NCBI RefSeq assembly: GCF_004004555.2
Contig: NZ_SACP01000020.1
Span: 41,275-105,274, forward strand
Reading direction: 5' to 3'
DNA: 64,000 nucleotides
Source of the DNA: Methylobacterium oryzihabitans
GTDB lineage: Bacteria > Pseudomonadota > Alphaproteobacteria > Rhizobiales > Beijerinckiaceae
Position numbers and translations under genes: made by a program. This document shows, piece by piece, positions 61,413 through 64,000 of this stretch (position 1 is the first letter of the stretch; each line of letters opens with the position of its first letter). The notes under the pieces were generated by a model. It was not told the origin of the DNA. It worked only from the letters and a program-made list of their open reading frames with translations, and did not search any database.

Positions 61413-62669
61413 ATGACCCGCGACAGCGCCGCGCCGGCCACAGCCCCGATCGGGGCGGAGGAGACCGACGCGTACTGGCGCCGCAACCTCGCCGTGTGCG
61501 TGTTCGGCTCGTTCACGACCCTCGTGGCGATGACGTTGCTGCTGCCGTTCCTGCCGCTCTACGTCGAGGAACTCGGCGTGACCGGTCAGGCCGCGATCGT
61601 GCAATGGTCGGGCGTCGCCTTCGGGGCGACGTTCTTCAGCGCCGCCCTGGTCGCCCCGCTCTGGGGCCGCTTCGCCGACCTCTACGGCCGCAAGCTGATC
61701 CTGCTGCGGGCGAGCCTCGCGATGGCGATCGTGATGTCGCTGATCGGCATGGCCCAGGACGTCTACCAGCTCGTCGGCCTGCGGCTGCTCGCCGGGCTGC
61801 TCGGCGGCTACTCCTCCGGCGCCACGGTGCTGATCGCGACCCAGACCCCGAAGGCGCGCTCCGGCTGGGCGCTCGGCATCCTCGCCTCCGGGGTGATGGC
61901 CGGCAACCTCGTCGGGCCCCTCGCCGGCGGCGTCCTGCCGCCGATCATCGGCATCCGGGCGACCTTCCTGGCCGCCGGCGGCGTCATCTTCGTCGCCTTT
62001 CTCGCCACGCTTCTGCTGATCCGCGAGGAGCGCCGCCCGACCAGGGCCGAGCGGCGGGCCAATCCCGGCTGGGCGGCGATCCCCGACAAGCGCCCGGTCC
62101 TGGCGCTGCTCGCCACCGGCACGCTGCTGATGCTCGCTGTGATGTCGATCGAGCCGATCATCACGGTCTACGTCGCCGAACTCGTCACCGACCCGGCGCG
62201 CGTCACGATGGTGGCGGGCCTCGCGATGTCGGCGACCGCGCTCGGCAGCATCCTGGCGGCGCCGCGGCTCGGGCGGCTCGCCGACCGGATCGGGCCGTGG
62301 CGGGTGATCGCCGGCGGGCTCGCCGCCTCCGCGCTGCTGCTGGTGCCGCAGGCACTGGTGACCGAGGGCTGGCAGCTCGTGGTCCTGCGCTTCCTGATGG
62401 GCCTGTCGCTCGGCGGGCTGCTGCCCTGCCTCGCCAGCGCCCTGCGCCACAGCGTGCCCGACCGCGTCGCCGGCACGGTGCTCGGCTACTCGACCTCGGC
62501 GCAGTATGCCGGGCAGGTGATCGGCCCGCTGCTCGGCGGCTTCGCCGGCGGCCATCTCGGCATGCGCTCGGTGTTCCTCGCCACCGCGATCCTGATGGCG
62601 CTCGGCGCCGCCGGCACGGTGCTGGCGCGCCCGCGCGCCGAGTCCCTCGTGGGAGAGAGCACCCGGTGA
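61413..62669 (+). CDS. MFS transporter (multidrug or metabolite efflux type)
   Basis: 418 residues, about 12 membrane segments. LWGRFADLYGRKLILLRASL is the MFS motif A between TM2 and TM3, and RLGRLADRIGPWRVIAGG is the second-half equivalent. The 12-segment layout and LRASLAMAIVMSLIGMAQDV resemble the DHA1 group (TetA/MdtG-like). Predicted inner-membrane exporter. It starts 138 bp behind the hydroxylase gene, with GCGGAGG upstream. Confidence 0.9.
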   Translation: MTRDSAAPATAPIGAEETDAYWRRNLAVCVFGSFTTLVAMTLLLPFLPLYVEELGVTGQAAIVQWSGVAFGATFFSAALVAPLWGRFADLYGRKLILLRASLAMAIVMSLIGMAQDVYQLVGLRLLAGLLGGYSSGATVLIATQTPKARSGWALGILASGVMAGNLVGPLAGGVLPPIIGIRATFLAAGGVIFVAFLATLLLIREERRPTRAERRANPGWAAIPDKRPVLALLATGTLLMLAVMSIEPIITVYVAELVTDPARVTMVAGLAMSATALGSILAAPRLGRLADRIGPWRVIAGGLAASALLLVPQALVTEGWQLVVLRFLMGLSLGGLLPCLASALRHSVPDRVAGTVLGYSTSAQYAGQVIGPLLGGFAGGHLGMRSVFLATAILMALGAAGTVLARPRAESLVGESTR

Positions 62670-63628
62670 CCCCCGAGAGCAACACCGCCGCCGTCGAGAC
62701 CGCCACGGCTCCGCGGCGACTCAAGCTCGCCATCGGCGACCCCTCCGGCGGGACGCTGGCCGCGATCGAGTTCGGGCCGCCGGACCGGCCGGTGGCGGCG
62801 GTGTTCCTGCACGCCAACGGCTTCAACGCCCTCGCCTACCGCTTCCTGCTGGCGCCGCTCGCCGGCGGGCACCGGATCCTCGCCTACGACCAGCGCGGCC
62901 ACGGCGGCACCACCCTGCCGGCCGAGCCCGCGGGGCGGCGGGGCTGGGACGACGTCGCGGGCGACCTCGTGGCCCTGCTCGACCGCCTCGACGGACCGCC
63001 GGTCGTCCTCGTCGGCCACTCGATGGGCGCGACCCAGTCGCTCCTCGCCGCCCGGCTGCGGCCGCGGCGGGTGTGCCGGCTGGTGCTGCTCGACCCGGTG
63101 ATTCTGGAGCGCCGCACGACGCTCGCCGCCCGCCTGCCCTGGCTGCCGGGCTGGCTGCGGCCGCACTCGGCCCTCGCCGAGGGGGCGCTGCGCCGCCGGG
63201 CGGCGTTCCCCTCCCGCGACGCGGCCGTCGCGGCCTATCGCGGCCGCGGCGCGTTCAAGCGCTGGCCCGACGAGGCCCTGGCCGACTACGTCGCCGACGG
63301 CTTCCACGACCGCCCGGACGGCAGCGTCGCCCTCGCCTGTTCGGGAGCCTGGGAGGCGTCGAACTACCGGGCGCAGGGGCACGACGCCCGCGGCGCCCTG
63401 CGCCGCCTCCCCTGCCCGGCCGCGATCCTGCGGGCCGAGCACGGCAGCACCTGCCGGGTGTCCGCCGGCCGCCCGGGCCGCCTCACCGTCGAGACCGTGC
63501 CGGGCACGACCCACTTCCTGCCCTTCGAGCGGCCCGACCGGGTCCGCGCGGCGATCGCGGCGGCCTTCGACGAGGCCGTCTCCGACCGGCCTCAGAATCC
63601 GGTTGACCGGACCTCCCCGAGCCCCTAG
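62666..63628 (+). CDS. Alpha/beta-fold hydrolase
   Basis: 320 residues from a GTG whose GTGA overlaps the MFS stop by 4 bp. VFLHANGFNALAYRFLLAPL is the oxyanion loop, YDQRGHGGT, VLVGHSMGATQSLLAA contains the nucleophile Ser, and TTHFLPFERPDRV the catalytic His. Cytoplasmic esterase/lyase of unknown substrate, translationally coupled to the transporter. It ends 15 bp ahead of tRNA-Ser. Confidence 0.9.
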   Translation: MTPESNTAAVETATAPRRLKLAIGDPSGGTLAAIEFGPPDRPVAAVFLHANGFNALAYRFLLAPLAGGHRILAYDQRGHGGTTLPAEPAGRRGWDDVAGDLVALLDRLDGPPVVLVGHSMGATQSLLAARLRPRRVCRLVLLDPVILERRTTLAARLPWLPGWLRPHSALAEGALRRRAAFPSRDAAVAAYRGRGAFKRWPDEALADYVADGFHDRPDGSVALACSGAWEASNYRAQGHDARGALRRLPCPAAILRAEHGSTCRVSAGRPGRLTVETVPGTTHFLPFERPDRVRAAIAAAFDEAVSDRPQNPVDRTSPSP

Positions 63629-63643
63629 AGCGTTTCCACCTCA

Positions 63644-63735
63644 GGAGACGTGGCCGAGCGGCTGAAGGCACTCGTTTGCTAAATGAGCAAGCCTCGAAAG
63701 GGGCTTCGAGGGTTCGAATCCCTCCGTCTCCGCCA
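63644..63735 (+). tRNA. trnS: tRNA-Ser (anticodon GCT)
   Basis: Acceptor stem GGAGACG/CGTCTCC, D-arm TGGCCGAGCGGCTGAAGG, anticodon loop TTTGCTAAA giving GCT, the long variable arm typical of serine tRNAs, T-arm GGGTTCGAATCCC and an encoded CCA end (63733-63735). It reads AGC/AGT codons. The 3' end of serine tRNA genes is a common integration site, and sequence character changes right after it. Confidence 0.96.
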
Positions 63736-64000
63736 CTCATGTGGCTTAAGAAACTGTCATGAATTGCTGAATTGGGACGGCTGTGGTGGCGAGCCACGTT
63801 CCAGCCCACATTTTTAAGTCGCTTGTACCGTGTTGTAACGGATGCTGCTGGACGATGCAGCTTCGCGCGACGGCTAGCAGCCTGTCGGGTTGGGGCTTGA
63901 TTTCACGGCTGGCGCAGGAGCGCGCGTGTCGAGGTGTGGCGGCGGGTCAGCCTGGTCCGAGTTCCGGTTGATGAGCAGCCAGGCTGGACATCAAGAGGAT
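63736..64000. other. Less GC-rich tail behind tRNA-Ser, possible mobile-element edge
   Basis: The 265 bp after the tRNA are visibly richer in A and T than the rest of the window and show no convincing gene. At 63875-63900 the sequence CTAGCAGCCTGTCGGGTTGG resembles the terminal inverted repeat of IS1182-like elements, but the element would extend beyond the window, so this cannot be confirmed. Confidence 0.35.

Noticed and set aside
58590..63628. Very long open frames on both strands over the hydroxylase, MFS and hydrolase genes (more than 1300 codons)
   Set aside because: They are read in the other frames of well-supported genes, are dominated by Arg, Gly, Pro and Ala, and show no recognisable domain. 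High GC content suppresses stop codons. Only the C-terminal 320 codons of the rightward frame are real (the hydrolase).
63783..63971. A 62-codon rightward frame behind tRNA-Ser
   Set aside because: No ribosome-binding site, odd composition and no recognisable domain; it overlaps the possible IS end.

Overview
The window is a very GC-rich stretch (about 70% or more G+C by eye) of what looks like an alphaproteobacterial chromosome, probably a Hyphomicrobiales/Methylobacterium-type genome. The basis is the codon bias, the invasion-associated-locus-B-like protein, the FecI/FecR iron locus, the leucine operon of ivd-mccB-mccA-maoC-citE type, and interspersed palindromic elements that sit directly behind stop codons. 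The assignment rests on gene content only. Nearly the whole window is chromosomal metabolic and transport DNA. There is no rRNA, CRISPR array or prophage. One tRNA-Ser(GCT) lies at the right end and is followed by visibly less GC-rich sequence.

Region 1 (1-14410) is a carboxylic-acid catabolic locus. A leftward operon encodes an AMP-forming acyl-CoA ligase, a branched-chain-amino-acid-type ABC importer (binding protein, LivH, LivM, LivG, LivF), a short-chain dehydrogenase and a glycerol-dehydrogenase-like enzyme cut by the window edge. Divergently transcribed are a quinone oxidoreductase, two acyl-CoA dehydrogenases and an enoyl-CoA hydratase. A 516-residue regulator made of two FadR-type GntR repressors fused head to tail ends the locus.

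Region 2 (14572-22789) is an iron-siderophore uptake system: ECF sigma factor, FecR-like anti-sigma factor, STN-domain TonB-dependent receptor, DUF2218 protein, periplasmic binding protein, two FecCD permeases and an ATPase. A near-identical 33-bp sequence precedes both fecR and the receptor gene at almost the same distance from the start codon, and probably marks promoters read by this sigma factor.

Region 3 (23081-38576) looks like one amine or amino-compound utilisation locus: two paralogous two-domain GNAT proteins, a 2-hydroxyacid dehydrogenase, a cupin, an aldehyde dehydrogenase, a DAO-type FAD oxidoreductase, two haloacid-dehalogenase-like hydrolases, a class III aminotransferase and a dipeptide-type ABC importer. 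I cannot name its substrate.

Region 4 (38577-51013) is mixed. It has two tiny membrane proteins, an orphan Phd-like antitoxin, a HAD phosphatase, a quinone reductase divergent from a LysR regulator, a LysE exporter, a RelE/HTH toxin-antitoxin pair with a clear operator palindrome, rlmN, an IalB-like protein, an APH-like phosphotransferase, an ABC exporter and an aldose epimerase. Region 5 (51044-58593) is a leucine/isovalerate operon that ends in a MaoC hydratase and a CitE-type lyase, preceded by an Xre/RES toxin-antitoxin pair. Region 6 (58965-63735) holds a lone molybdopterin-binding hydroxylase large subunit, an MFS transporter, an alpha/beta hydrolase and tRNA-Ser.
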